Source: Magnetococcales bacterium
Lineage (GTDB): Bacteria > Pseudomonadota > Magnetococcia > Magnetococcales > UBA8363
NCBI GenBank assembly: GCA_002753515.1
Contig: PEAK01000026.1
Coordinates: 1-54,627 of the forward strand
Length of the DNA stretch: 54,627 bases
Reading direction: 5' to 3'
The notes beneath the pieces were generated by a model, which worked only from the letters and a program-made list of their open reading frames with translations, was not told where the DNA came from and did no database searches. Every line of letters starts with the position of its first letter. The first letter of the stretch is position 1. Both the position numbers and the translations under genes were made by a program. Below, piece after piece: positions 25,740-33,065 of this stretch.

Positions 25740-26753
25740 ATGAAATTTCTTAAATTTTTTATGTTTCTATCGCTTTTCCAATGGTATTTGTCATTTGTTA
25801 ACCTGGGAATCGCGGCGGAATCCATACCCAATATTTTTAAGGGGCAACCGTTTTCCAATCCCGATGAACTGAACGACCAACCGGAGTCCTGGCGGCAACA
25901 AACGATTCGCTATCGTGATCAGGATCAGGGAGTCGAGATCGCCTTGCTGCTGGACCAAAATATTTATCCAGGCTTGCTTCCGCTGGTAGAAAAATTTGCA
26001 AAAGAGCAAAAAATCAAGGTGGTGGTACGGGAGGGGACCTGTGGACCCGCCGCCGAGGGGGTTTTCAAGAAGGAAATTGATGTGGGTGGCTCTTGTTGCC
26101 CCACCGCCAAAGTTGACCGCCTTCCCGGCTTGCGCTGGCATACGGTGGGTATTTCACCCCTGGCCATTCTGGCCAACCGTGCCGATCCCGTGGAGCAACT
26201 CACTGCGGAGCAGGTTCGTGAAATATTCCGTGGTAAAGTGACCCGCTGGGCGCAAATTCCGGGACTTGAGGAAAAGTTTTCCAAGGATGTTCTTATTCGT
26301 CCCGTCACCCGCTTGCATTGCAAAACCCGACCGGGACACTGGCGCTTGATTCTGGACAACGAAGAGATGTTTGGTCCGCGCATCAACGAGGTTGGGACGA
26401 TCATCGACATGGTGATCGGTGTTGGCAACAACCGGGGATCGCTTGGATATGTGGAAAACTGGCATGTGCTGAACGATCCCAAAATGAAAGACTTGGTTAA
26501 GACCATTAAAATAAATCAACAGGATCCGTCTGATGTGGAGGCGGTCAGTTCCGGGAAGTATCCCTTTTATTGGGTGTACAACGTGTCCACCTGGAGCGAT
26601 TCCCATTTGGCCAATCCCAAAGCACAGCAGTTGGTTCAGTACCTGATCGATCACGCCGATGCGGTTGACCCAAACCTTCACTTGATACCGGCCAGTGTAT
26701 TGCGGAAACATGGGTGGAAATTCAATGGTGATGAGGTTGTCGGAGAGCCGTGA
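25740..26753 (+). CDS. PstS-like periplasmic substrate-binding protein
   Basis: 337 residues from ATG 25740, with gggga about eight bases upstream. The signal peptide is KFLKFFMFLSLFQWYLSFV to GIAAES. The fold is that of phosphate/molybdate-type binding proteins: IALLLDQNIYPGLLPLVEKF, then GISPLAILANRADPVEQLT followed by the diagnostic VREIFRGKVTRW. A Cys-rich loop (EGTCGPAAE, VGGSCCPTAK) is unusual. No ABC permease or ATPase is adjacent. Instead its stop overlaps the start of a histidine kinase (ATGA), so it probably acts as the periplasmic ligand sensor for that kinase. The ligand is not known; phosphate-like oxyanions are a guess from the fold. Confidence 0.82.
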   Translation: MKFLKFFMFLSLFQWYLSFVNLGIAAESIPNIFKGQPFSNPDELNDQPESWRQQTIRYRDQDQGVEIALLLDQNIYPGLLPLVEKFAKEQKIKVVVREGTCGPAAEGVFKKEIDVGGSCCPTAKVDRLPGLRWHTVGISPLAILANRADPVEQLTAEQVREIFRGKVTRWAQIPGLEEKFSKDVLIRPVTRLHCKTRPGHWRLILDNEEMFGPRINEVGTIIDMVIGVGNNRGSLGYVENWHVLNDPKMKDLVKTIKINQQDPSDVEAVSSGKYPFYWVYNVSTWSDSHLANPKAQQLVQYLIDHADAVDPNLHLIPASVLRKHGWKFNGDEVVGEP

Positions 26754-28726
26754 TGTCGGGCATAGGGTCTGGTTTGCGTGGATTGGGAGAGAAATTGTGG
26801 CGGCGCACAACACTGACCACCAAGGCGCTGTTGGTGTCGGTGAGCATGGGGGGAGCGTTTTGGTTCTTGGCGGACTGGTGGCAAACCGTGCAGATTACCC
26901 AGATCTTTCGTCAGGAACAGATCAAAGGTTTGGAAATTCAGGCCCAGCATGATCGCATCCTGTTTGATGGTTACATTCGCAAACAGGAACAATCGGTGCG
27001 GTTGATTTCTTTTTTGACGGTTTTCAACGAATGGGTTGAGGCGGCACAAAACAGATGGTCGATTCCCCCGGGCGACACCGCCCATTGGGTGGCGGAAATG
27101 CGACCCGAGTGGCTGCCGCCGCAATCGGTGATGCGTGGCTTGGTTGCAGCCCCTCATATCCTGCTTTTGGATAAACAAAAACGGTTGCGCGAGATTTTTG
27201 AACAGGAGGAAGGGATACCATCGCTTTCCCGGGAAGTTCTGGAAACACTTCTCCCGCGCATGCTGGCATCCGATGAATCGACCCACATTCTGGCCGATTC
27301 CAAGGGGACGACATATCTGATCAATGCCAGCGGGGTCAATGGGCAGCGCCCGACGACCGGTTCCAAAGCCTTTTTGGTTTTTGTGGTTGCCCTGGATAAT
27401 GATTTTCTGACCATGTTTCAAACCCGTCCCAATTTGAACAGTATTGTCGCCCTGATCAACGGGGATAGCAATCGGGTGTTTGCCAGCAGCCAACCCGACC
27501 GGGTTCAAGTGGGTTGGTCTCTGGAAAAATTGCAGAATGATTATGAATTGTTTGGAAAAAGATTCCTGGATTACAATTTTTCTATAGATGTCCCGGTATA
27601 TTTCGCAACCTTGGTGCCAAAAGATGATATTAATCGTATAAGCTCTTCAATCGTGGCGAGCGAGCGGCGACAACGCGCCATGAGTTATGGGGCCTTGGCA
27701 GCGGTATTTTTTTCTCTCGTGTTGTTGATGACCCGAAGGTTATTACATTTTGCCGAAGGGATGATTGATGCAGCGGTGACCGAGCTCCAGTTGCCCAGGC
27801 AGGATGTTGTTTCCGGTGATCAACTCATGATTATGGGTGAGCGCTTTCAGTGGATGATCCGGGAAATTGTCCAATCCCGAGCCCGGGAGGCGGAACGGCA
27901 GGAAGAATTACAAGCTTCCAATGAGGCGTTGCAGCGCACTCTGTCCATGGTGAAGGAGACACAGGCACAATTGGTGGAATCGGAAAAAATGGCCTCGTTG
28001 GGCAACCTGGTTGCCGGCATCGCCCATGAAATCAATACCCCGGTGGGGTCGGGGGTGACAGCGGCTTCGTATTTGCGGCAGGAGAGTCAACGGTGTGCCG
28101 CGCAATTTGCCAGCGGTACCCTGCGCAAGAGTGATTTGGATCATTATTTCCAGGATGTGGTGGATTCGACCCAGATGATCTTGCAAAATTTAAATCGCGC
28201 CGCAGAGCTGGTACGCAGTTTCAAACAGGTTGCGGTAGATCGATCTCACGAGCAGCAGCGCCTGTTTAACCTGCATGAGTGTATCCTGCAGACGCTCGTT
28301 AGCCTCCGTCCCCACCTCAAGAAAACCCATCACACGGTGACCGTCCGTTGTCCCGAGGTTTTGGAAGTCAACAGTTTTCCCGGGGCGTTTTCGCAAATTC
28401 TCAGCAATTTCATCATTAATTCCCTCATGCACGGCTTTCGCGATATTGCCGATGGGGAAATTATTGTGCAGGCGGAGTTACAGGTGGAGGATGTCATATT
28501 CCGTTATTCGGATAACGGTCACGGCATGGAGGAACAGGATCGGCAACGCATTTTTGAGCCGTTTTTTACCACGGCCAGGGGGCGGGGTGGTAGTGGCCTG
28601 GGGATGCATATCGTTTACAATTTGGTCACCCAAACCTTGCAGGGGACCATTCAGTGTACCAGTAGTCCCGGTCGTGGCACCCTGCATGAGATTCGTTTCC
28701 CTTCGGGAGTGGAGCCCTATCCTTAA
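26750..28726 (+). CDS. Sensor histidine kinase coupled to the periplasmic binding protein
   Basis: 658 residues. An N-terminal membrane helix (about 24-42) and a second one (FFSLVLLMTRRLLHFAEGM, about 325) enclose a periplasmic sensor domain of about 270 residues. A coiled coil (REAERQEELQASNEALQRTL) leads to the phosphoacceptor box ASLGNLVAGIAHEINTPVG, with His426. The ATPase domain has an N box (LSNFIINSLMHGFRD), a G1 box (YSDNGHGMEEQD) and a G2 box (GRGGSGLGMHIVYNLV). HEINTPVG and the N-box type place it with NtrB/DctB-like kinases. No response regulator is adjacent. The ATGA overlap with the binding-protein gene argues for a two-protein sensor. Confidence 0.92.
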   Translation: MMSGIGSGLRGLGEKLWRRTTLTTKALLVSVSMGGAFWFLADWWQTVQITQIFRQEQIKGLEIQAQHDRILFDGYIRKQEQSVRLISFLTVFNEWVEAAQNRWSIPPGDTAHWVAEMRPEWLPPQSVMRGLVAAPHILLLDKQKRLREIFEQEEGIPSLSREVLETLLPRMLASDESTHILADSKGTTYLINASGVNGQRPTTGSKAFLVFVVALDNDFLTMFQTRPNLNSIVALINGDSNRVFASSQPDRVQVGWSLEKLQNDYELFGKRFLDYNFSIDVPVYFATLVPKDDINRISSSIVASERRQRAMSYGALAAVFFSLVLLMTRRLLHFAEGMIDAAVTELQLPRQDVVSGDQLMIMGERFQWMIREIVQSRAREAERQEELQASNEALQRTLSMVKETQAQLVESEKMASLGNLVAGIAHEINTPVGSGVTAASYLRQESQRCAAQFASGTLRKSDLDHYFQDVVDSTQMILQNLNRAAELVRSFKQVAVDRSHEQQRLFNLHECILQTLVSLRPHLKKTHHTVTVRCPEVLEVNSFPGAFSQILSNFIINSLMHGFRDIADGEIIVQAELQVEDVIFRYSDNGHGMEEQDRQRIFEPFFTTARGRGGSGLGMHIVYNLVTQTLQGTIQCTSSPGRGTLHEIRFPSGVEPYP

Positions 28727-28738
28727 AATCTGCGCAGG

Positions 28739-29638
28739 TTATAGTTCTTCCGGGTCGGCATCTTCTGCGGCTTTTCTGAACCATTTGACCGCTTCGGCGT
28801 GATCTTTTGGCACGCCCAGGCCTTTTTCGTAGGCCATACCCAGATTATTCTGTGCCTCGGCGTCCCCCTGCTCCGCCGCTTTTCTGAACCATTGTACCGC
28901 CAGCCCATAGTTTTGCGGAACACCCCGTCCTGTTTCGTAGGCTACGCCCAGGTTATTTTGCGCATCGGCATCCCCTTGCTCGGCGGCTTTTTGATACCAG
29001 TGGGCAGCAGCGGTAAAATTGCGTTCCACCCCCTGGCCCCCTTCATAGGCGACACCCAGATTGTTTTGGGCATCAACGTTGCCTTGTTCAGCGGCCTTTG
29101 TGTACCATTTCACCGCCTCACTCATATTGCGTTCCACCCCCTGGCCCCCTTCGTAAACTAATCCAAGGCTGTTCTGGGCATCGGCGTTTCCCTGCTCGGC
29201 GGCTTTTCTGAACCATTTGACCGCTTCGACGAAATCCTGTTTGACGCCCAGGCCATTCTCAAAGGCCAATCCCAGATTGTTCTGGGCTTCGGCATCGTTT
29301 TGTTCGGCAGCCTTTTTGTACCATTTGACCGCTTCGGCGAAATCTTGTTTGACGCCCAGGCCATTTTCGTAGACTTCTCCCAAATTATTCTGGGCTTCCG
29401 CGTTGCCCTGCGCAGCCGCTTTATTGTACCAGCGCAAGGCTTCACGATAATCTTGCTTCACCCCTTCACCATGTTCGTAGGCGAGTCCCATGTTGTTCTG
29501 GGCTTCCGCATTACCTTTTTCCGCCTCCAGGCGCCATGCGCCAATATCCAGGGTGTCGTCTCCCCAACCATACGTAACAGGGAGCGTCAGGGATAACACA
29601 ATCAGCAGGCAGTACCTGCAATATGCCATGAGTTTCAT
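28739..29638 (-). CDS. Secreted Sel1-repeat protein
   Basis: About 299 residues from ATG 29638, preceded by gcgagg nine bases upstream. Two further in-frame ATGs (29647, 29656) sit in or before that ribosome site. A signal peptide (KLMAYCRYCLLIVLSLTLPVTYG) is followed by seven 36-residue Sel1-like repeats of the form AEAQNNLGLAYENGLGVKQD...AVKWFRKAAEQGN. The repeats form an alpha-solenoid used for protein-protein contacts, here in the periplasm. The binding partner is unknown. It lies downstream of the rhomboid gene on the same strand, and converges on the kinase gene with only 12 bp between the stops. Confidence 0.9.
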   Translation of the reverse strand: MKLMAYCRYCLLIVLSLTLPVTYGWGDDTLDIGAWRLEAEKGNAEAQNNMGLAYEHGEGVKQDYREALRWYNKAAAQGNAEAQNNLGEVYENGLGVKQDFAEAVKWYKKAAEQNDAEAQNNLGLAFENGLGVKQDFVEAVKWFRKAAEQGNADAQNSLGLVYEGGQGVERNMSEAVKWYTKAAEQGNVDAQNNLGVAYEGGQGVERNFTAAAHWYQKAAEQGDADAQNNLGVAYETGRGVPQNYGLAVQWFRKAAEQGDAEAQNNLGMAYEKGLGVPKDHAEAVKWFRKAAEDADPEEL

Positions 29639-29761
29639 CGGGATCATCCTCGCCATGGATCCGTCACGCTGTCAAAACCAATCCACCGTTTCAGTATGCC
29701 CCATTCTCTCAAAGTTTTCCAGGCAGTCCCATATGTAACCTAAAAAGGGCTGAATGTCCCT

Positions 29762-31384
29762 CTATTTACATAAGCCGATTTTATTCATATTGGCTCGCAA
29801 CTCTTCATTATCGATCCGTGGGCAAGCCTGAGCGCCCAGGACCCTTGCCTCGTCTAATTGTTTCTGACTGGCCAGCAGGAGTGCCAAATAGCCCTGCATA
29901 TTGGCCAAGAACTTTGCCGGAAATACCTGCTTGACCAATTCCTGATCCCGCAAGCACTGGCGCAGCTCCTGAATGGCGGCGGTTTCATCGTGTTGCTTTG
30001 CCAAAGTCAGGGCGCGGTACAAATGTGGCCGAGGATCGCGAGGATAGCGTTTCTCAAGGTCAGCCAACTTTTCATGCCATTCCGCTTCCGATTTTGGCAG
30101 CTGACTGGATGGTACCAATTGTGCCATGAACGCATTCTTGTCGTAGTTGTCAGCCACTCGGTGTACGCTGACAGCCACGGCCAACGCCACTGATAGCGAC
30201 CAGACAATCGCCAATTTTTGTAAACCGGGTCGCGGCAGCTCATGATTCCAGAATTTGAGCAGCAACCATCCCGCCAAGCCGCCAGCCAGGGTGCCACCCA
30301 AGTGGCCCGCAAAATCGATTCCACCCGGATTCTTGCTGATTACGATGGGCAACAAAGCTGGAAGAAGCATTTGCATCATCGATGATTCTAACCGAACGCG
30401 TATAACCATTGGCGTATAGGAACTACTGACCAAGGTAGCGGCCAGAACTCCCATGATTGCTCCGGATGCCCCCACGGAGATCACCTCAGGAGAATTCAGG
30501 TACATGGATATTCCGACCCCGCCCAGTGCGCTCAGCAGGTAGATCGCCAGCATCCAGGCACTTCCCAGCAGGCGTTCCAGGGCAGAGCCTCCCACCTGCA
30601 GGGCCAGCAGGTTGAATGATAGATGCAGCAAACTTGCATGCAGCCAGGGTGCGATCAGGATTCTCTGCCATTCACCTGCCTGGAGTACCAATGGCTTGTT
30701 CACCCCTCCAAGCGCGACCAAAGTGGCGATACCGGGCCGGTCCAACAAGCCGTGGGTGCCGATGCCATAGGCCAATTCCACACCATAACAAATTACTATT
30801 AATGTCATCACCAACCAGGTCAGCCACGGTGTGCCTGTCATGTTGAGCTGTCTACCTGGTTTCTTTATCTCCTTTGTGGGGTGTCGGAGTACCTGTTTGA
30901 AATATCGATTCCAGGCGATCCTGTCCAGCAGGCTGGCATTGTTCCAGATCCTGCCGGTCTCCGGATCAATGAACCAGGCGGAGAGAAGCAACGTTTTGGC
31001 AAAGTTATTCCCATCTCTGTACTGCTGCAAACGTCCCGCCTCGGCAGTGGAAAACCGTCCGCTGCCCACCTCGATCACTTTGATATGCACAGGTACGGGC
31101 TGACCATTCATCCTGCCGGTGTATTGTAAGCAATTGCTGCCGATTTCCTTGATCCGCTCCAAGGGAAGGTCAAAACTGTGATCCGGATGGGCATCACGGT
31201 CAATGATGCAACATAGCCGAAACCAGATCCCGTCAAAATAGGACAAGACAATGCGGCCCTCAGCCGCCAGTTCTCGGGCTTCAGGCGGGAAATGCGGTTT
31301 ATAATCCTTGTGTGCGACCAGATGTCGCGCCAGATGAATGGCAAAGGTGGGAGACAGTGTGCTGGCATTCGCATCCGTTTCCAA
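29762..31384 (-). CDS. Rhomboid intramembrane serine protease with extra N- and C-domains
   Basis: 540 residues from TTG 31384, which has aggaga eight bases upstream. Residues 1-180 are a soluble domain I do not recognise (NFAKTLLLSAWFIDPETGRIW). The membrane core from about 185 to 375 has HASLLHLSFN (Asn258), the serine motif GASG (Ser307) and the histidine in DFAGHLGG (His361), so the catalytic dyad is intact. A final helix is followed by a TPR-like region (HEKLADLEKRYPRDPRPHLY, and AALIQEL-type helices) to the C-terminus. Rhomboids cleave single-pass membrane proteins within the bilayer. The flanking domains suggest substrate recruitment. The substrate is unknown; the periplasmic Sel1 protein downstream may belong to the same unit. 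Confidence 0.9.
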   Translation of the reverse strand: METDANASTLSPTFAIHLARHLVAHKDYKPHFPPEARELAAEGRIVLSYFDGIWFRLCCIIDRDAHPDHSFDLPLERIKEIGSNCLQYTGRMNGQPVPVHIKVIEVGSGRFSTAEAGRLQQYRDGNNFAKTLLLSAWFIDPETGRIWNNASLLDRIAWNRYFKQVLRHPTKEIKKPGRQLNMTGTPWLTWLVMTLIVICYGVELAYGIGTHGLLDRPGIATLVALGGVNKPLVLQAGEWQRILIAPWLHASLLHLSFNLLALQVGGSALERLLGSAWMLAIYLLSALGGVGISMYLNSPEVISVGASGAIMGVLAATLVSSSYTPMVIRVRLESSMMQMLLPALLPIVISKNPGGIDFAGHLGGTLAGGLAGWLLLKFWNHELPRPGLQKLAIVWSLSVALAVAVSVHRVADNYDKNAFMAQLVPSSQLPKSEAEWHEKLADLEKRYPRDPRPHLYRALTLAKQHDETAAIQELRQCLRDQELVKQVFPAKFLANMQGYLALLLASQKQLDEARVLGAQACPRIDNEELRANMNKIGLCK

Positions 31385-31440
31385 CGTGGTCTCTCCTGGG
31401 GAAAGGGTGGATCAACACCTCCACGTTATTGTGGCATAAG

Positions 31441-31469
31441 AAAAAGGGAGCCTGTGAGGACTCCCTTTT
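31441..31469 (-). terminator. Intrinsic terminator of the sulfur-globule-like gene
   Basis: On the minus strand GGGAG-(10 nt)-CTCCC is followed by TTTTT. It lies about 60 bp after the stop codon of the gene at 31526 and before the rhomboid start. A T-rich stretch on the other side could make it work in both directions. Confidence 0.75.
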
Positions 31470-31525
31470 GTAAAACACACCTATGATGTCCGGTACGAAA
31501 TCGAACCGATCAAAAAGGAGGGTTT

Positions 31526-31993
31526 TTATTTTTTATCGCCTTCGGCTTTGGCGGGTTGACCACCTTCGCCACCCTGGCCACCCCAACCGGGACCATAACC
31601 GGGGCCACCCCAACCGGGACCATAACCGGGGCCACCCCAACCGGGACCATAGCCATAACCGGGGCCACCCCAACCGGGACCATAGCCATAGCCGGGGTAA
31701 TAGCCGTTGTTCCAGCCATTGTTCCAGCCGTTGTTCCAGCCGTTGTTCCAGCCGTTGTTCCAATTGTTGTTACCGCCACCAGCGGCATCACCGCTCATGT
31801 TGAAACCAAAATTGCCTGAGGCCCGACCGTTGCCATTGCCGTAGCCGTTGTTACCCCAGTTATTGTTCCAATTGTCGTTCCAATTGTTGTAGCCCGGGCC
31901 ATTGCCCCACCAAGCCGATGCTTCGTTGGATGTCAATGTGGCAGCGCCCAGGATCAGGGCCGCCAAGGCCAGAGTGCCAAGAGTCTTCCTCAT
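31526..31993 (-). CDS. Secreted Gly/Asn/Trp/Tyr-rich protein, sulfur-globule-protein-like
   Basis: 155 residues. GGGAGGA precedes the ATG. The signal peptide is RKTLGTLALAALILGAATL, probably cleaved after NEASA. The mature part is low complexity: WN/NN repeats (five WNNG units in a row), then GPGYGYGPGWG-type repeats, and a short charged tail PAKAEGDKK. Composition, size and signal peptide resemble the sulfur globule proteins that coat intracellular sulfur deposits in Allochromatium and related sulfur oxidisers. The match is by composition only, so another structural or cell-surface role is possible. The gene has a good promoter, a hairpin in its leader and its own terminator, as expected for an abundant monocistronic product. 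Confidence 0.7.
   Translation of the reverse strand: MRKTLGTLALAALILGAATLTSNEASAWWGNGPGYNNWNDNWNNNWGNNGYGNGNGRASGNFGFNMSGDAAGGGNNNWNNGWNNGWNNGWNNGWNNGYYPGYGYGPGWGGPGYGYGPGWGGPGYGPGWGGPGYGPGWGGQGGEGGQPAKAEGDKK
31560..31762. repeat. In-gene tandem repeats of the Gly/Asn-rich protein
   Basis: Two short coding repeats lie side by side: an approximately 30-bp ccaccccaaccgggaccataaccgggg type unit (GPGWGGPGYG), and an approximately 12-bp ccgttgttccag unit (WNNG) repeated five times. Slippage could easily change their number. Confidence 0.85.
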
Positions 31994-32038
31994 GCTTATC
32001 CTCCCAAGGTATTTCGTTAATCTAAGAGTTGAAAAGAT

Positions 32039-32061
32039 CGTACGCCTAACAAGGCCGTACG
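32039..32061 (-). promoter_or_regulatory. Leader hairpin of the sulfur-globule-like gene
   Basis: In the transcript, CGTAC-G-GCC TTGTTA GGC-GTACG pairs into an 8-bp stem with one bulge, about 45 nt before the start codon. It is probably a stability or translation element. Confidence 0.5.
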
Positions 32062-32120
32062 TTGATCCAGATTGTATGCGCGGGACTTTCTCCCCACTTT
32101 AACGTCCTTACCGAAACCCC

Positions 32121-32149
32121 ATCATAGATCAGATTTACCTCATTGCCAA
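32121..32149 (-). promoter_or_regulatory. Sigma-70 promoter of the sulfur-globule-like gene
   Basis: On the minus strand TTGGCA (32149-32144), 17 bp, TATGAT (32126-32121). Transcription would start near 32114, leaving an approximately 120-nt leader. Confidence 0.7.
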
Positions 32150-32225
32150 ACAGCAATCAAAATATTTTTGCATTCAAGAGTAAAAATAGGGGGAACGATG
32201 GGGGCGTTACCGGGTTAATGGTTTG

Positions 32226-33065
32226 TTATTCCGTGGAAGTTACAGGGGGTGGCTCTGCAGGGTCGTTTTCCTGAGATGCGCCTTCCAAAGGTTCACGCAG
32301 CCCCCCCTTGAGTCGCAGGTGGCAACGATTATTGGCCACCATCAACCAATGGCTGACTTTGGGATCCATGGCATCGGATTGGTGGTGGGTGACCCAGATG
32401 ATCAAGCGGTCCCCCTTGTTCAACCAGCGATCCACCAGCGCCATGACTTCTTTTCGGGTTTCATCATCCAGGTTGCCGGTGGGTTCGTCGGCGAACAGGA
32501 CGTAGGGATCGTGAATCATCGCCTGGGCCAGGGCGACGCGCTGAAACTGTCCCCCCGACAATTCATTGGGGTAGCGTTCCAAAAATTCATCGGCGCTGGT
32601 TTCTTCGATGTAGGAGCCATCTTCGTCACGCAGCAGGATACGATCCATGGCGGCGTACACCTTGCGTTCCATGTCACTTTTGGAGAGCCCGCCTTGTAAT
32701 TCCAGGGGGTAGCGCAGGTTTTCCCGAATGGTGAGGTAAGGGGTCAGGGTACTGTTTTGGTAGGCGAAACCGAAACAGCGTCGGCGAATATCGGTCAGCG
32801 ACAGGGAAGAGGCTGCGGGATCCAATCCCCTGGGTCCCCAGGAGGCCTGGCTCCCATCGGGAAAGGTCCAGCGGACCCAGCCCTCCTTGGGGCGTTTCAG
32901 GAAGGTGAGGAGATAGAGCAGGGTACTCTTGCCACTGCCACTACGACCCAATACCGGCAGGCGTCTGGAAAAATCGTCATCATCCAGCTTGAGACCACCG
33001 ACATGCAGGTCAAACGCCCCGCCCCAGCCAACCGTGGCAGATCGAACTTGCAAACCCCAGTTCAT
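32226..33065 (-). CDS. ABC transporter ATP-binding protein (LolD/MacB/TagT-like)
   Basis: 279 residues from ATG 33065, which overlaps the stop of the upstream gene (ATGA) and has aggag about eight bases before it. Walker A is GRSGSGKST, the Q-loop is FAYQNSTLTPYLTIREN, the signature is LSGGQFQRVALAQA, and Walker B is YVLFADEPTGNLDDET. The H-loop is WVTHHQSDAM. The sequence type is that of ATPases working with FtsX/MacB-type mechanotransmission permeases rather than importers. No permease gene is nearby, so its membrane partner must be encoded elsewhere. Linkage to vWA and SUMF1 proteins recalls TagT of the type VI secretion threonine-phosphorylation pathway; this is an analogy. Confidence 0.9.
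   Translation of the reverse strand: MNWGLQVRSATVGWGGAFDLHVGGLKLDDDDFSRRLPVLGRSGSGKSTLLYLLTFLKRPKEGWVRWTFPDGSQASWGPRGLDPAASSLSLTDIRRRCFGFAYQNSTLTPYLTIRENLRYPLELQGGLSKSDMERKVYAAMDRILLRDEDGSYIEETSADEFLERYPNELSGGQFQRVALAQAMIHDPYVLFADEPTGNLDDETRKEVMALVDRWLNKGDRLIIWVTHHQSDAMDPKVSHWLMVANNRCHLRLKGGLREPLEGASQENDPAEPPPVTSTE

Noticed and set aside
31483-31819. Plus-strand His/Arg/Ser-rich frames over the sulfur-globule-like gene
   Set aside because: Low-complexity shadows of the minus-strand gene, which has promoter, ribosome site, signal peptide and terminator.
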